Counted from the first letter of the stretch, positions 1 through 6,408 are shown. The stretch: DNA of 10,109 bases from Clostridia bacterium (GCA_029239935.1 JARBTY010000101.1:1-10109), one strand, 5' to 3'. Notes: generated by a model from the letters alone, not told the origin. Numbers and translations: made by a program.

Positions 1-1
1 C

Positions 2-178
2 CTATTATTCTATTTAATGAAAAGTAATCGATTTTTAATCTATTCATTCTGTATTTACATAGGAGTAATATGGCAAGCGTTTACGTTAACAACTTCTGGA
101 CATTTATTATTAAATCAAATAGATATTGTTTTAAATAATATATTTCAGAAAGGGGGAGACGATTATGAAAAATCTTAA
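2..178 (+). CDS. agrB: AgrB-like autoinducer-processing membrane protease, C-terminal 58 residues (5' end outside window)
   Basis: The frame is open from the window edge to a TAA at 176-178 and gives 58 residues. A hydrophobic stretch (roughly codons at 32-90, IYSFCIYIGVIWQAFTL) looks like a last transmembrane helix, followed by a short polar tail. The call rests mainly on context: the frame overlaps by 14 bp the start of a clear agrD-like gene, the standard agrB-agrD arrangement. The WQ-x-x-TLT stretch also resembles clostridial AgrB C-termini as I remember them. AgrB is a membrane cysteine protease that removes the C-terminal tail of AgrD and forms the thiolactone ring. Its catalytic His/Cys residues would lie upstream of the window and cannot be checked. 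The end of this gene carries the AgrD ribosome binding site, so the two are probably translated from one mRNA. Confidence 0.75.
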   Translation, partial: LLFYLMKSNRFLIYSFCIYIGVIWQAFTLTTSGHLLLNQIDIVLNNIFQKGGDDYEKS

Positions 179-299
179 CCATAAAGTATTAATGGTTATT
201 GCAGCAGCATCTACTATTTTTGCATCTTTAATAGCAACATCTGCATGTGTTTGGGCTAGTTATCAACCAGAAGAACCAAAATGCTTAAGAGAAGAATAG
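165..299 (+). CDS. agrD: AgrD-like cyclic lactone autoinducer peptide precursor (44 aa)
   Basis: This small gene starts at ATG 165, preceded at 152-158 by a strong GGGGGAG ribosome site inside the end of agrB. The product has the three-part AgrD layout. An N-terminal amphipathic/hydrophobic segment (about residues 5-25) would hold it at the membrane. Next is a core, TSACVWASY (25-33), containing the ring Cys28. Last is an acidic tail starting QPEEPK (34-39) that AgrB normally recognises and cleaves off. The core-plus-tail pattern C-x-W-x-x-(H/Y)-QPEEPK closely matches the Clostridium perfringens AgrD as I recall it, where the five-residue thiolactone ends just before the residue preceding QPEEP. 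By that alignment the mature signal ring would be CVWAS (28-32), possibly with Ala27 or a longer N-terminal tail. A second Cys at 40 sits where C. perfringens has Ser. The identification is strong; the exact mature peptide is inferred. Confidence 0.92.
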   Translation: MKNLNHKVLMVIAAASTIFASLIATSACVWASYQPEEPKCLREE

Positions 300-300
300 G

Positions 301-326
301 ATAAAGGTCGGATAACCGACCTTTAT
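301..326 (+). terminator. Perfect 11-bp hairpin between agrD and the c-di-GMP gene (terminator or attenuator-like)
   Basis: ATAAAGGTCGG (301-311) pairs perfectly with CCGACCTTTAT (316-326) around an ATAA loop, beginning one base after the agrD stop. The downstream strand is U-containing (CCTTTATGACTTTTAT) but lacks an uninterrupted U run, so it may be a leaky terminator or an mRNA 3'-end stabiliser. It lies 29 bases before the next start codon, leaving no room for a full promoter after it. That suggests the downstream gene depends on read-through. Confidence 0.6.
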
Positions 327-355
327 GACTTTTATACGATGTTAGAGGTATTTAG

Positions 356-2053
356 ATGAAAAGATTTGAAAATAATAAATGGAACCAAATAAGTGATATA
401 GTATCAGTAGTAAAGATATGTTCATTTTTATTTATAGCCATCATCTTTTTTAAATATTTTTATATAGAAGATGGATTTACTGAACATGCTATATATGCCA
501 ATTATAGCTTTATATCTTTAGGAATTGTAATATTACTATTGCTATCTATATACGCTATTTGGAGGTTTACAACATTTAAAAAAATAGATATTAAATATGG
601 TCAATACATACAATACATTGAAGATGGGTTATTTGTTTTATTATTTTCGCTAGTTATATTAGAGACGGGTGCTTACAGCAGTCAGTATAAATTTCTGTTT
701 TTATTTATTATTATCACCGCAACGATACAAGAAGGTATGGAACGAGGCATGCTAATAGCAGCTATTTCTTCTGTTATTATTTTAGGAATGGATTTAATCA
801 TGGTAACCAACATAGTGATTAATCCATATTTTGAAGATGATCTTATATTATGTGGTGTTTTTGTACTCATAGCATGGCCGTTAGGGTATTATGTAAAGAT
901 TGAAAGGGATCATATTAAAGAACTTGAAAACATGGTACATAAAGATGGGTTGACAGGGGTCTATAATCATCGTTTTTTTTGTGATGCATTAAAGCAACAG
1001 GTATTAAATAGTGAAAAACAGCAGCAGCCTATCTCTATGCTCTTTATTGATATAGATTATTTTAAAGAATACAATGATCTCTATGGTCATCAAAAGGGAG
1101 ATGAGGCCCTTAGGGTCATAGGAGACCTTTTAAACAGCAGTATAAAACAAGGGGAAATAGTTGCGAGGTATGGCGGAGAAGAATTTGCTATGCTGCTCCC
1201 AAACACAGATGAAAAAGAAGCTATTCGGATTGCAGAGCAAATAAGAATGACGATAGAAAAGACTTATTTTACTGGTCAAGAAAACCAGCCTAATGGTAAT
1301 CTAACAGTTTCTTTGGGAATTTCAACTTACCCCAATAAGGCAAAAAATGATTTAGAGTTGATTAAGAGTGCGGATGATGCACTCTATAGAGCCAAATTTT
1401 TTAATCGCAACCGCGTAGAGATTTATACTTCTATTCTGGATGATTTAAAAAAAGAAATTGATGAAAAAGATGTAGCATTAATCACTTCGATTAAAACATT
1501 AATTAGTATTATTAATGCTAAAGATCGCTATACTTATGCCCATACAGAAAAAGTAGTCATTTACAGCCGTCTCTTAGCAGAGAGGTTAAAGTTAACTGAA
1601 AAAGACAAAAAAACGCTTATTTATGGGGCTTATATGCATGATATAGGCAAGATTAATATCTCAAAAGATATCCTCAATAAAAAAATGCCATTAACGGGGG
1701 AAGAGTGGAGCTTTTTAAAAGAGCACCCGGCAGAAGGTGTCGAAATTATAAAACCAGTAAATTCTTTACAGCATATCATTCCACTTATAGCCCATCATCA
1801 TGAACGTTATGATGGCAATGGCTATCCAGATGGATTAAAAGGAGAAGAAATTCCTTTTCTTGCCCGTGTACTAACAGTTGTAGACAGCTTTGATGCCATG
1901 ACTTCCAATAGACCCTATAACAAAAGAAAGAGTTATGAGGAGGGGATTGAAGAGTTGAGGCGTTGTAGTGGAACACAGTTTGACCCAAGCATTGCAGAGA
2001 CCTTCATAGAAGCCATAATAGACTCAAAAGACAATTTAGATAACTTAATGTAA
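356..2053 (+). CDS. Membrane-bound GGDEF + HD-GYP dual-domain c-di-GMP enzyme (565 aa)
   Basis: The first ~180 residues hold about six hydrophobic helices (roughly 16-36, 47-69, 88-105, 111-124, 131-150, 161-180), placing both ends in the cytoplasm. No known extracellular sensor domain is recognisable. A GGDEF diguanylate cyclase domain follows (about 195-356) with KDGLTGVYN at 196-204, FIDIDYFK at 230-237 and an intact GGEEF active site at 273-277. The RxxD inhibitory site expected just upstream is absent (KQGE instead). After a short helical linker comes an HD-GYP phosphodiesterase domain (about 371-555) with His396, HD at 428-429, the HHH cluster at 480-482, GYP at 489-491 and DSFDAMTSNRPY at 510-521, so all the metal and signature residues are present. 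Either synthesis or hydrolysis of c-di-GMP is possible. AGAGG at 344-348, 7 bases before ATG 356, supports the start. Position behind agrBD suggests control by, or response to, the peptide signal; this is inference. Confidence 0.93.
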   Translation: MKRFENNKWNQISDIVSVVKICSFLFIAIIFFKYFYIEDGFTEHAIYANYSFISLGIVILLLLSIYAIWRFTTFKKIDIKYGQYIQYIEDGLFVLLFSLVILETGAYSSQYKFLFLFIIITATIQEGMERGMLIAAISSVIILGMDLIMVTNIVINPYFEDDLILCGVFVLIAWPLGYYVKIERDHIKELENMVHKDGLTGVYNHRFFCDALKQQVLNSEKQQQPISMLFIDIDYFKEYNDLYGHQKGDEALRVIGDLLNSSIKQGEIVARYGGEEFAMLLPNTDEKEAIRIAEQIRMTIEKTYFTGQENQPNGNLTVSLGISTYPNKAKNDLELIKSADDALYRAKFFNRNRVEIYTSILDDLKKEIDEKDVALITSIKTLISIINAKDRYTYAHTEKVVIYSRLLAERLKLTEKDKKTLIYGAYMHDIGKINISKDILNKKMPLTGEEWSFLKEHPAEGVEIIKPVNSLQHIIPLIAHHHERYDGNGYPDGLKGEEIPFLARVLTVVDSFDAMTSNRPYNKRKSYEEGIEELRRCSGTQFDPSIAETFIEAIIDSKDNLDNLM

Positions 2054-2068
2054 ATCACATTGCATACC

Positions 2069-2099
2069 GCGTGATATTTTGGAATATCGCGCTATTTTT
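2069..2099 (+). terminator. Rho-independent terminator after the GGDEF/HD-GYP gene
   Basis: GCGTGATATT (2069-2078) pairs with AATATCGCGC (2083-2092) over a TTGG loop. This gives ten pairs including one G-U, followed by TATTTTTG. It lies 16 bases after the stop codon and closes the agr/c-di-GMP transcript. Confidence 0.8.
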
Positions 2100-2135
2100 G
2101 TATCAATTAATAGGTTAACAACTTAAGATTATTAC

Positions 2136-2164
2136 TTGAAAACTTTAAAAGATTAGGATAGAAT
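2136..2164 (+). promoter_or_regulatory. Sigma-A-type promoter for the nitroreductase-like gene
   Basis: TTGAAA at 2136-2141 and TAGAAT at 2159-2164 are separated by exactly 17 bases. Each hexamer differs from consensus at one position. The pair is about 60 bases ahead of the next start codon and follows the upstream terminator, so the gene appears to be its own transcription unit. Confidence 0.65.
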
Positions 2165-2226
2165 CAATTCGAAAGTAAAAATGTTTTGAAATTTTTAACC
2201 AGATAAGAATATTAGGAGGCAATATG

Positions 2227-3000
2227 ATGACAAATATAGAGTTGTTTAAGACCATTTTTAAACGCAAGTCAGTTCGAAAATATACTATGACGCCACTGCC
2301 ACCAGAGATATTTACTCAAATACAAAATTATGCAAGAGAGGCTAAGCCACTTGATACAAGTATTCGTTATGAATTTTCTTATATGGGAGGAGAGGATGTA
2401 AAAGGTCTGCTGGCGATTAAAGCACCTCATTACATTTGTATTTTTTCAGAGAAAAAACAAGGTTATTTGATGAATGCTGGATACTTGTTGCAACAGATAG
2501 ATCTTTATCTTTCTGCTAACCATTTGGGCAGCTGCTGGCTTGGAATGAGCAAGCTTTCAAAAAATATTTCAAGTATAAAAGATGGCATGGAATTTGTTAT
2601 TATGCTTGCCTTTGGAGAGGCAGCAGAGCCTGTACACAGAGAAGGAATAAGCGAATTTAACCGCAAATCATTATCCGATATTTCAACTATAGCAGGCGCA
2701 GAGGAGTTATTAGAACCAGTGCGTTTAGCACCATCCGCTACCAACAGTCAACCATGGCTTTTTAGTGGAACGGGAGATCAAATCATAGTATGTCGTGAAA
2801 AATTGAATTTTATAAAGACTCCTTTGTATGAAAAGATTAACCAAATTGATATGGGAATTGCTTTATACCATCTCATGTTGTCACTTGAGTATTATAAGAA
2901 AACTGCTATTTTAGATTTTCAGAAAACCTCAGTTCCAGCTGGACAGGAGTTTATAGCCCAAGTTAAAATTGGAAGAGGTAAAGAAAAAAGAGACGATTAG
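2227..3000 (+). CDS. Nitroreductase-like FMN flavoprotein (putative TM nitroreductase type)
   Basis: The protein resembles the family described as putative TM nitroreductase (Pfam PF14512 type), in which two half-size nitroreductase modules are joined. The first half (numbering from the ATG at 2224) has the N-terminal RKSVRKY signature at 14-20 that usually contacts the FMN phosphate. The second half has SATNSQPW at 171-178, another FMN-site signature, and GIALYHLML at 211-219. Members are presumed to use reduced nicotinamide to reduce nitro compounds, quinones or flavins, but the substrate here cannot be read from sequence. The gene has ATG at both 2224 and 2227. AGGAGG at 2214-2219 lies 4 bases before the first and 7 before the second, so 2227 is preferred (257 aa). 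The last ~10 residues are charged and may be disordered. A promoter lies upstream and a terminator downstream, so it is monocistronic. Confidence 0.8.
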   Translation: MTNIELFKTIFKRKSVRKYTMTPLPPEIFTQIQNYAREAKPLDTSIRYEFSYMGGEDVKGLLAIKAPHYICIFSEKKQGYLMNAGYLLQQIDLYLSANHLGSCWLGMSKLSKNISSIKDGMEFVIMLAFGEAAEPVHREGISEFNRKSLSDISTIAGAEELLEPVRLAPSATNSQPWLFSGTGDQIIVCREKLNFIKTPLYEKINQIDMGIALYHLMLSLEYYKKTAILDFQKTSVPAGQEFIAQVKIGRGKEKRDD

Positions 3001-3038
3001 AAAGATTTTAAAATTTAAATAATAAAGGTATATAAAGA

Positions 3039-3082
3039 AAGTCTTCTAGTTCCTTGATTGATAAGGCACTGGAAGGCTTTTT
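3039..3082 (+). terminator. Rho-independent terminator after the nitroreductase-like gene
   Basis: AAGTCTTCTAGT (3039-3050) pairs with ACTGGAAGGCTT (3068-3079), including two G-U pairs. The helix continues past a mismatch into CCTT/AAGG around a seven-base loop. The T run CTTTTT (3077-3082) ends it. The G-U pairs form only when the + strand is transcribed. Confidence 0.8.
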
Positions 3083-3134
3083 GCTTTATCAAACAATAAA
3101 AAGAATAAATAGCACTTAAAATGCAGATAGTTAT

Positions 3135-3186
3135 AGAGAAACAATCTATAAACTTGAATTATTCATCATCATAGAGTTGTTTCTCT
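3135..3186 (+). repeat. Inverted repeat, 15-bp stem with one bulge, upstream of ablB
   Basis: AGAGAAACAATCTAT (3135-3149) is complementary to ATAGAGTTGTTTCTCT (3171-3186) apart from one unpaired G at 3176. The loop is 21 bases. No T run follows, so it is not a standard terminator. It lies about 95 bases before the ablB start and could be a leader-RNA hairpin or a pair of protein-binding half sites. The rest of the 3083-3279 gap holds no gene I can support. Confidence 0.55.
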
Positions 3187-3279
3187 TAATGAGTTCACAT
3201 CACATACAATCACGAATAAGTAAAATTTAAGGATGTGAAATCTATACTATAGAATCAAGCAAATAGAAGAGGTGATAAA

Positions 3280-4128
3280 ATGATTTTAGATATACCTAAA
3301 ATAGAACGTATTGAGTTTCCAGGCGGAAAGGCAAAGATTAAATGGGATGAATTTAATCAACGGATTAAGATTGTGAATTTTGAAGGGGAGCTTAACTATT
3401 TGATGAATGAATTGATAGTCCTATCAAAGAAAAATGAAGTTGGAAAAATTTTTAGTATTGTGCCTAAAGATAAAATTACAGTTTTTAAAGAACAGGGTTT
3501 TATTATGGAGGCTAAAATTCCTCATTTTATTAAAGGAGAACCTGGATACTTTTTATCTAAGTTTATGATCCAGGAGCGAAAGATGAGTATGTCTATTCCA
3601 GAAGAGGAAGAAGTTTTGATTAAGGCACGGGAGTATATAGAAGAAGACTATCACTATGAGAAGTATGACCAATATATCATTAGAAATGCATGCCTTGCGG
3701 ATGCAGAGCAGTTAGCAGCACTTTATGACAGCACTTTTGAAACCTATCCCTCACCAATGAATGATAGGGAGTATATTAAATTTATAATGGGTCACGATGT
3801 ATTTTTTAAAATAGCTGTTTTTGATAATCAAATTGTAAGTGCGGCTTCAGCAGATATGGACCCTAAATATTTAAATGTTGAAATGACAGATTGTGCAACC
3901 TACAAAGAACATAGGGGTAAAGGTCTTATGGGACGACTTATTTTTGAACTAGAAAAAGAAATGCAAAGCATGCATTATAAAGTGTTGTATAGTACTGCCA
4001 GAGCGACATCAGTAGGTATGAATATCGTTTTTTCTAAACATAATTATGAATATGGGGGAAGACTTGTGAATCACTGTCATATCTGTGGACAGTTTGAAGA
4101 CATGAATATTTGGGTCAAGGAATTGTAG
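3280..4128 (+). CDS. ablB: Putative beta-lysine N-acetyltransferase (AblB, GNAT superfamily)
   Basis: At 282 aa this fits the AblB family length. Residues 1-125 form the family-specific N-terminal part. Residues ~132-282 are a GNAT fold, with the acetyl-CoA pyrophosphate-binding loop HRGKGLMGRL at 211-220. The surroundings NVEMTDCATY (199-208), TARATSVGMN (239-248) and a C-terminal EDMNIW (273-278) are what I associate with AblB rather than generic GNATs. AblB acetylates beta-lysine on the side-chain amine to give N-epsilon-acetyl-beta-lysine, a compatible solute made under salt stress. Beta-lysine comes from lysine 2,3-aminomutase (AblA), which normally sits next door but is not in this window. 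AGAGG at 3268-3272 is 7 bases before ATG 3280. The gene is 115 bases ahead of hypA on the same strand, with no terminator seen between, so partial co-transcription is possible. Confidence 0.85.
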   Translation: MILDIPKIERIEFPGGKAKIKWDEFNQRIKIVNFEGELNYLMNELIVLSKKNEVGKIFSIVPKDKITVFKEQGFIMEAKIPHFIKGEPGYFLSKFMIQERKMSMSIPEEEEVLIKAREYIEEDYHYEKYDQYIIRNACLADAEQLAALYDSTFETYPSPMNDREYIKFIMGHDVFFKIAVFDNQIVSAASADMDPKYLNVEMTDCATYKEHRGKGLMGRLIFELEKEMQSMHYKVLYSTARATSVGMNIVFSKHNYEYGGRLVNHCHICGQFEDMNIWVKEL

Positions 4129-4224
4129 GCAAATGATAGATAAAAGGGATAGTTAGATAAAAAGTGGCATAAGCTGTAAAGAGAATATTTAGTATAAAAA
4201 GGGTGTGTTAAAGGGGAGATGCCT

Positions 4225-4251
4225 ATGAGTATTAGGAGAAAGTATGCATGA
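4225..4251 (+). CDS. Possible 8-codon leader ORF overlapping the hypA start
   Basis: ATG 4225 opens an eight-codon frame (MSIRRKYA) whose TGA at 4249-4251 lies just past the hypA ATG. AAGGGGAG at 4211-4218 is a good ribosome site for it. Ribosomes finishing here would stop over the hypA start region, so it could couple translation to hypA. It may equally be chance; an in-frame ATG at 4219 is too close to the ribosome site. Confidence 0.25.
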   Translation: MSIRRKYA

Positions 4252-4597
4252 ATATCCTATTACTTGTGAGATAATTGGTATAGCAGAAGACTATGCGAGG
4301 CGTTATGGAGCAAAGGAAGTTCTGCAGATAAACCTTGTAATAGGTGATGACAGCGGCTTTATTGGGGATTCTATAGAGATGTATTTTGAAGTTATAGCTA
4401 AGGGGACTTTATGTGAAGGCGCAGATATTGAAATAGAGTATATTAAACCTCTGCTCAGATGCACGGGATGTCAGAAACTTTTTGAAAGAACTTCCGCTTC
4501 ATTTACATGCCCTTCATGTCACCAAATAGGAAAGCCTACAACAACTGGTAAAGAATTTTATATTAAATCGATAGAAGTGGATTTAGAAGGGGGATAA
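4244..4597 (+). CDS. hypA: HypA nickel metallochaperone for NiFe-hydrogenase maturation
   Basis: At 117 aa this is typical HypA/HybF length. It begins MHE, so His2, the essential N-terminal nickel ligand, is directly after the start; this fixes ATG 4244 as the true start. AGGAG at 4234-4238 is 5 bases before it. The zinc-ribbon domain has two CxxC pairs, Cys73/Cys76 (CTGC) and Cys89/Cys92 (CPSC). The central region (VIGDDSGFIGDSIEMYFEVI, residues 32-51) matches the usual HypA core. HypA receives nickel from HypB and delivers it to the hydrogenase large subunit. The stop codon is only 2 bases before the hypB start, so the two form a translationally linked pair. No hydrogenase structural gene and no hypC, hypD, hypE or hypF lies in the window. 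Confidence 0.93.
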   Translation: MHEYPITCEIIGIAEDYARRYGAKEVLQINLVIGDDSGFIGDSIEMYFEVIAKGTLCEGADIEIEYIKPLLRCTGCQKLFERTSASFTCPSCHQIGKPTTTGKEFYIKSIEVDLEGG

Positions 4598-4599
4598 GG

Positions 4600-5277
4600 A
4601 TGGCGGATAATAAAAAAATAGAAATAGTCACCAGTATTTTAGAACGTAATGATCAAATTGCAGAGCTGACACAAATGCAGCTAACAGAGCAAGGCTTTTT
4701 GGCAGTCAATGTGATGGGGGCACCAGGAGCGGGGAAAACATCGGTTATTCTGTCACTGATCAAAGAGATGTCAGAGCTTAAAGCTTATGTGATAGAAGGG
4801 GATATAGAATCAGATATTGATGCCAAAAGGCTAAAGGCGGAGGGGATAGAGACTATTCAGATTAATACTCATGGGGCATGTCATCTGGATGCCCCAACAC
4901 TGGCAGCAGCATTACAAGATCTTAGGCCCCTTCAAGAAGGGATTGTATTTATAGAAAACATAGGTAATTTGGTATGTCCAGCGGAGTTTCAAATAGGTGA
5001 GCACATTAAGATGTTAGTGGTCACTGTTGCAGAGGGAAGTGACAAGCCTTATAAATACCCCCTTGCATTTGAAAAAGCTGATATCATTATTTTAAATAAA
5101 ATCGATCTTTTGCCTTATGTCGATTTTGATGAGAATTATTTTATGGCAGGGGTTAGAGGACTAAATCCGGACGTTTTAGTTGCAAAAATTTCGGCTAAAT
5201 ATAATACAGGATTTAAGGAAATAACAAAATGGATGGAAAATCAAATGGCACATACAAGGCAGGAAGTCTACCTTTAA
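4600..5277 (+). CDS. hypB: HypB GTPase for hydrogenase nickel insertion
   Basis: A 225-aa SIMIBI-class G protein. It has P-loop GAPGAGKTS at 40-48, the EGDIESDIDAKR segment at 66-77, the metal-site signature GACHLDA at 92-98 (Cys94, His95 bind Zn/Ni at the dimer face), FIENIGNLVCP at 117-127 and the guanine-specificity motif NKIDL at 166-170. It lacks both the Cys-rich N-terminal CxxCGC nickel site of E. coli HypB and the His-rich stretch of rhizobial HypB, so it is the minimal type that would rely on HypA and the G-domain site for metal. GTP hydrolysis by the dimer drives nickel hand-over to HypA. It starts 2 bases after hypA, with its ribosome site (AAGGGGG near 4587-4593) inside the hypA end. 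The C-terminus (about 213-225) is polar and not conserved as far as I can tell. Confidence 0.95.
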   Translation: MADNKKIEIVTSILERNDQIAELTQMQLTEQGFLAVNVMGAPGAGKTSVILSLIKEMSELKAYVIEGDIESDIDAKRLKAEGIETIQINTHGACHLDAPTLAAALQDLRPLQEGIVFIENIGNLVCPAEFQIGEHIKMLVVTVAEGSDKPYKYPLAFEKADIIILNKIDLLPYVDFDENYFMAGVRGLNPDVLVAKISAKYNTGFKEITKWMENQMAHTRQEVYL

Positions 5278-5311
5278 AATCAATGTCCTAGTATTTTAGA
5301 GTAGGGTATAT

Positions 5312-5317
5312 TATAAT
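5312..5317 (+). promoter_or_regulatory. Candidate -10 box ahead of the aldo/keto reductase gene
   Basis: A perfect TATAAT lies 31 bases before the start codon in the 71-base gap after hypB. No convincing -35 hexamer stands at the right distance (TAGTAT is the best), so this is only a possible internal promoter. Confidence 0.3.
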
Positions 5318-5348
5318 AAACATACTATAGAATACAAGGAGGCAGAGA

Positions 5349-6326
5349 ATGATATATCAACAAATAGGACAGTCAGATCTTAAAGCATCAGTTGTAGCGC
5401 TAGGGACTTGGGCAATAGGAGGGGGTTCTTGGTGGGGACAAAACGATGATAATGAGTCTATTAAAACTATTCAAGCAGCAATTAGCCAAGGGGTTAATTT
5501 GATTGATACAGCACCGGTATATGGTTTTGGGCATAGTGAAGAAGTCGTTGGAAAGGCCATAAAGGACAGACGTAGTCAAGTACTTGTTTCGACGAAGTGT
5601 GGTTTGAGATGGACGGACCAGGAGGGCAGCTATTATTTCTCAAGAGATGGGGAAGTTGTCTATAAAAATGTTTCAAGACGTGCGATAAGAGATGATGTAG
5701 AAATGAGTCTAAAACGCCTGGGGACAGATTATATCGATATTTATTTTACTCATTGGCAGAGCGTAGAGCCTTTTGTGGTACCAGTAAGCGAAACAATGAC
5801 AGCCCTTGAAGAACTTAAGAAAGAAGGGAAAATAAGGGCGATTGGTGCATCCAATGTAACAGGGGAACATATTGAAGAGTATATCAAATACGGGCAACTG
5901 GATATTATCCAAGAAAAATATAGTATTATAGACAGACGTATAGAGAAAGAGCTTTTGCCTTTGGCTAAAAAACATCAGATTACGCTGCAGGCTTATTCTC
6001 CACTGGAACAGGGACTTTTAACAGGGAAAATGACAAAAGATTATGTACCCGAAGATGGAAACGCCCGTGCGGGTAAGAAGTGGTATCAACCACAAAATCT
6101 CGCGAAAGTAGTAGATATGCTGGAGGATTGGCAGGATCTTTGCAAAAAATATGAATGCACGCCAACCCATCTTGTTATTGCTTGGCTTATAGCGCAGGGA
6201 GAAAATATTAATGTGCTTTGCGGTGCAAGAAAAATAGAGCAGCTAGAAGATAATATTAAAGGGGCTGATATTGTACTGGCCACTGAAGATATAAAACGTA
6301 TGAGAGAAGCAGCTTTAGCTTTATAA
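5349..6326 (+). CDS. Aldo/keto reductase, similar to IolS/AKR11-type enzymes
   Basis: A 325-aa cytosolic (alpha/beta)8-barrel NADPH-dependent oxidoreductase. The catalytic tetrad is complete: Asp53 and Tyr58 in IDTAPVYGFG (52-61), Lys83 in STKCG (81-85), and His135 in YFTHWQ (132-137). The strand-6 signature IGASN is at 165-169 and the AYSPLEQGLLTGK segment at 215-227. The C-terminal cofactor-binding part VLCGARKIEQLEDNIKGAD (289-307) fits the NADP-binding pattern. The layout resembles Bacillus IolS and YhdN (AKR11) more than the short xylose-reductase group. Substrate cannot be told from sequence; relatives reduce aldehydes or act on inositol or sugar derivatives. AGGAGG at 5337-5342, 6 bases before ATG 5349, is a strong start. 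The gene is 71 bases after hypB and ends at a strong terminator, so it may be the last gene of an ablB-hypAB-AKR run. Confidence 0.88.
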   Translation: MIYQQIGQSDLKASVVALGTWAIGGGSWWGQNDDNESIKTIQAAISQGVNLIDTAPVYGFGHSEEVVGKAIKDRRSQVLVSTKCGLRWTDQEGSYYFSRDGEVVYKNVSRRAIRDDVEMSLKRLGTDYIDIYFTHWQSVEPFVVPVSETMTALEELKKEGKIRAIGASNVTGEHIEEYIKYGQLDIIQEKYSIIDRRIEKELLPLAKKHQITLQAYSPLEQGLLTGKMTKDYVPEDGNARAGKKWYQPQNLAKVVDMLEDWQDLCKKYECTPTHLVIAWLIAQGENINVLCGARKIEQLEDNIKGADIVLATEDIKRMREAALAL

Positions 6327-6335
6327 TAAAAATGT

Positions 6336-6379
6336 AAAACAGCGTTCAACTTAGAAAATAAGTTTGAACGCTGTTTTTT
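6336..6379. terminator. Bidirectional terminator between convergent genes
   Basis: AAAACAGCGTTCAACTTA (6336-6353) pairs with TAAGTTTGAACGCTGTTTT (6359-6377) with one bulged base and a five-base loop. TTTTTT follows on the + strand (6374-6379). The A-rich left flank becomes a T-rich tail on the - strand, so the hairpin serves both the aldo/keto reductase and the AhpF-like gene. Confidence 0.92.
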
Positions 6380-6408
6380 ATGTCTATAAATCAAGGGGGA
6401 TCACTTAA

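Noticed and set aside
3203..3210. CATACAAT looks like a sporulation sigma-E -10 box upstream of ablB.
   Set aside because: No matching -35 element occurs 13-15 bases upstream, so it is probably chance in AT-rich DNA.
3244..5333. The 12-mer ATACTATAGAAT occurs at 3244-3255 and 5322-5333, each time shortly before a gene.
   Set aside because: In DNA this AT-rich, several repeated 12-mers are expected by chance in 10 kb, and neither copy has a good -35 partner.
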